From NCBI GenBank assembly GCA_900541035.1, contig UQIN01000021.1, forward strand, positions 1-43,328: a stretch of DNA of 43,328 nucleotides, read 5' to 3'. How positions within the stretch are numbered: the stretch's first letter is position 1; each line of letters opens with the position of its first letter. Positions 41,530 through 43,328 of this stretch are shown piece by piece. The notes under the pieces were generated by a model. That model was not told where the DNA came from and ran no database searches. It saw nothing but the letters and a program-made list of their open reading frames with translations. Made by a program: the position numbers and the translations under genes. Source of the DNA: an uncultured Collinsella sp. (GTDB lineage Bacteria; Actinomycetota; Coriobacteriia; Coriobacteriales; Coriobacteriaceae).

Positions 41530-42312
41530 TTAACGGGCGCGAGGTGTGCCGGCGCTCAGATGATTGATAAGACTTGCCTGGTAGGCGGCGCCAAAGCCGT
41601 TGTCGATATTGACGACCGAAACGCCGCTGGCGCAGGAGTTGAGCATGGCGAGCAGCGCGGCTACGCCACCAAAGCTCGCGCCGTAGCCCACGCTGGTGGG
41701 AACGGCGATGACCGGACAGCTCACCAGACCGCCGACAACGCTCGCCAGTGCGCCCTCCATGCCGGCGATGGCGATGACCACCTGTGCCTGAGCAAGTTCC
41801 TCGGCATGCGCGAGCAGACGGTGCAGGCCGGCGACACCCACGTCGTAGAGGCGGTCGACCTCGTTGCCATAGAACTCGGCCGTCAATGCGGCTTCCTCGG
41901 CGACGGGCAGGTCGCTCGTGCCGGCGCAGGCGACGACGATGCGTCCGTTGCCAGTGGGGGAGGGCTTGCCTCCCACGAGGGCGAGCTGTGCGTCCGGGAC
42001 ATATCCCAGGTCGATGCCGTTGTCGAGGAGCTCCGAGGTGCGGTCTGCCTTTTCGGCGTCCAGGCGCGTGACCAGGATGCGCTCCTGGCCGGCATCGTGC
42101 AGCGCTTCGATAATGGCGGCAATCTGCTCGGCGGTTTTACCGGCGCCGTAGACAACCTCGCCGACTCCCCGGCGCACCCCGCGCGAAAGATCGAGCTGCG
42201 CAAAACCCAGATCGGCGGTCGGAGCCGTCTGGATGCGCGTAAGCGCGTCGGCAGGGGCGACTGATCCGCCGGCAACATCGCTCAGCAGCTGCTCAAGATC
42301 TCGCTTATCCAT
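41530..42312 (-). CDS. larB: LarB, nicotinate adenine dinucleotide carboxylase/hydrolase
   Basis: LarB carboxylates nicotinic acid adenine dinucleotide at C5 and cleaves it, the first step of pincer cofactor synthesis. The 260-residue protein has a short N-terminal helical part and a PurE-like domain from about 125, with VVACAGTSDLPVAEEAA, GMEGALASVVGGL, VPTSVGYGASFGG and MLNSCASGVSVVNIDNGFGA. C227 in the last block matches the conserved cysteine of the family (C221 in L. plantarum). I chose ATG 42312 because AAGGGA lies seven bases upstream. Its stop is ten bases before the larC start, covering larC's ribosome binding site. Confidence 0.94.
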   Translation of the reverse strand: MDKRDLEQLLSDVAGGSVAPADALTRIQTAPTADLGFAQLDLSRGVRRGVGEVVYGAGKTAEQIAAIIEALHDAGQERILVTRLDAEKADRTSELLDNGIDLGYVPDAQLALVGGKPSPTGNGRIVVACAGTSDLPVAEEAALTAEFYGNEVDRLYDVGVAGLHRLLAHAEELAQAQVVIAIAGMEGALASVVGGLVSCPVIAVPTSVGYGASFGGVAALLAMLNSCASGVSVVNIDNGFGAAYQASLINHLSAGTPRAR

Positions 42313-42357
42313 ATATGTTCCCTTCGACGGCGCAAAGTCTAGCACTCAAAAGGTATT

Positions 42358-42389
42358 TTTCCGAACACTAAGACAAAATTGTTCGGAAA
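42358..42389. promoter_or_regulatory. Inverted repeat upstream of larB, operator candidate
   Basis: TTTCCGAACA at 42358-42367 is exactly inverted as TGTTCGGAAA at 42380-42389 with a 12-base AT-rich spacer. It lies 46-77 bases upstream of the larB ATG, where a promoter is expected, and 38 bases from the serB stop. It could also act as a weak terminator of upstream transcription; no T-run follows. Confidence 0.5.
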
Positions 42390-42426
42390 CTATAGGACAG
42401 ACTGATTCAATTGTTAGATGGATCGG

Positions 42427-43062
42427 CTAGTCGCGCAGGATGATGTCCATGGCGAGCATCAGGTTGCGCTCGCCGATGGCAAACGGGGCGGCCTCGCGCG
42501 TCTTGGGCTTGGCGCAAAACGCGATGCCCGTACCCGCGGCTTGAATCATGGGGATGTCGTTGGCGCCGTCGCCGATCGCGACGGTGTGGGCCATGTCGAC
42601 ACCGCACTCAACTGTCCAATCCAGCAGCTGGATGAGCTTGGACTCCTTGGTCACAATGTCTGCCGCCAGCTTACCGGTGAGCTTGCCGTCCACGACCTCC
42701 AGGCGGTTAGCGAGGCAAAAGTCGATGCCCGCGGCGGCCACGATCTTGTCGGCGATTTCGTGAAAGCCACCACTTACCACGCCGACCTTCCAGCCCTTGC
42801 TGTGCGCCGATCGCACAAGCTCCAGCGCGCCAGGGGTAAACGTCACGCGCTCAAAGGTGCGCTCGAACACATTCTCATCCAAGCCGGCAAGCAGCCCCAC
42901 GCGTTCCTCGAGCGCCTGCTTAAAGTCAAGCTCGCCGCGCATGGCGCGTTCGGTGATCTGTGCAACTTGCTCGCCCACGCCGGCCTCCTCGCCCAAAAGA
43001 TCGATGACCTCCTGGTTGATGAGCGTGGAGTCGATATCCATAACGATGAGGCGTGCAGTCAT
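42427..43062 (-). CDS. serB: Phosphoserine phosphatase
   Basis: SerB dephosphorylates phosphoserine in the last step of serine synthesis. The 211-residue HAD protein has motif I MDIDSTLI (nucleophile D9, acid/base D11), motif II VVSGGFHEIADK, the lysine motif IVTKESK and motif III/IV AIGDGANDIPMI followed by GIAFCAKP, the classic SerB order without an N-terminal ACT domain. AAAGG precedes the ATG at 43062; the frame is open 15 codons further up. It lies upstream of larB on the same strand with 114 bases between them. With cysE and ilvE it adds to the amino acid genes of this segment. Confidence 0.95.
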   Translation of the reverse strand: MTARLIVMDIDSTLINQEVIDLLGEEAGVGEQVAQITERAMRGELDFKQALEERVGLLAGLDENVFERTFERVTFTPGALELVRSAHSKGWKVGVVSGGFHEIADKIVAAAGIDFCLANRLEVVDGKLTGKLAADIVTKESKLIQLLDWTVECGVDMAHTVAIGDGANDIPMIQAAGTGIAFCAKPKTREAAPFAIGERNLMLAMDIILRD

Positions 43063-43221
43063 GACGGGCCTTTCCAAGTGCTGTTTTATTGGGGCATATT
43101 GTCGCACGCGACGAGCGCGGGCGGGTGCCGCGGCGCGTCAATTGTTTCGTCTCCGTCAAGTGGTTGATTTCCGATCTCAGCCGAACACATTGAGCAAATA
43201 GGCCATTCCCGCAGTTAGCTG

Positions 43222-43263
43222 AACGCCCCCGCGGCCCCTCCTGGGGTCCGGGGGCGCCGTTTT
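43222..43263 (+). terminator. Probable rho-independent terminator near window end
   Basis: CGCCCCCG pairs with CGGGGGCG around a second stem (GGCCCC and TGGGGTC), followed by CCGTTTTCCC. No gene for it is visible on the plus strand within the window; it may serve a gene or RNA not seen here, or form on the minus strand upstream of serB. Confidence 0.45.
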
Positions 43264-43328
43264 CCCAGTTGATGGAACGGTGGAGATGTGTTTCGATGGG
43301 TCCGGTGGCCATGCTCCGCCCGCCGCCC

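Noticed and set aside
43201..43328. tRNA or small RNA at the right edge
   Set aside because: The GC-rich stem does not fit a tRNA cloverleaf: there is no TTCGA arm and no CCA-adjacent acceptor stem.

Overview
The window looks like a chromosomal segment of a Coriobacteriia actinobacterium, most probably Collinsella or a close relative. This is inferred from the GC-rich coding sequence, the tilS-hpt-ftsH order, TTG and GTG starts with strong purine-rich ribosome binding sites, an EF-G-like paralogue, and a LarA-type nickel racemase set in what appears to be an anaerobe. No tRNA, CRISPR array, IS transposase or phage gene was seen. It opens inside a 5S rRNA, so the left edge is the end of an rRNA operon.

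Layout. 0.2-2.3 kb: a tail-anchored hypothetical protein, a small heat shock protein and a metallo-beta-lactamase-fold hydrolase. 2.3-6.7 kb: tilS, hpt, ftsH (tRNA lysidine, purine salvage, membrane proteolysis). 6.9-10.6 kb: an aminotransferase, a PHP hydrolase and an RlmD-type rRNA methyltransferase. 10.9-13.3 kb: a complete polar amino acid ABC importer (binding protein, permease, ATPase). 13.6-16.8 kb: an EF-G-like GTPase with degraded G motifs and an exported EndA-type nuclease. 17.3-19.0 kb: an AlbA_2/ATPase/winged-helix regulator behind a striking array of TCTCTCTAA sites. 19.3-24.4 kb: larE, a HAD phosphatase, a LacI regulator and glmS. 24.5-28.6 kb: a GntR regulator divergent from a YeiH-type exporter, a degenerate Fis/NtrC-like regulator and a membrane protein. 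28.6-34.1 kb: a nitroreductase, a small conserved protein, and a MarR regulator translationally coupled to a heterodimeric ABC exporter. 34.2-37.2 kb: cysE, a DedA protein and ilvE. 37.7-42.3 kb: larA and an aquaglyceroporin on the plus strand, then larB-larC-tetR on the minus strand. 42.4-43.1 kb: serB.

The main functional theme is the nickel-pincer (NPN) lactate racemase system. LarB, LarE and LarC build and metallate the cofactor, LarA uses it, and the MIP channel is positioned to move lactate or glycerol as LarD does in Lactobacillus plantarum. Here the set is split over three sites. LarC has only its N-terminal half (with a 25-His tract), and a TetR regulator sits where the rest of LarC would be expected. 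With the TTG start chosen here, the LarA metal and cofactor residues fall exactly at H108, H174, K184 and H200, the numbering of the L. plantarum enzyme.

The second theme is intergenic repeat DNA. One family of small hairpins has varied stem sequences around a recurrent GGGAC/GGGGCA core (at 6.8, 17.0, 19.1, 22.3 twice, 24.5, 28.6 and 34.1 kb). A second, larger cruciform-like element occurs after ilvE and after the aquaporin gene, with stem changes that keep pairing. A third large palindrome lies at 10.7 kb. These, together with the operator array at 17.1-17.3 kb, are the least explained parts of the window.
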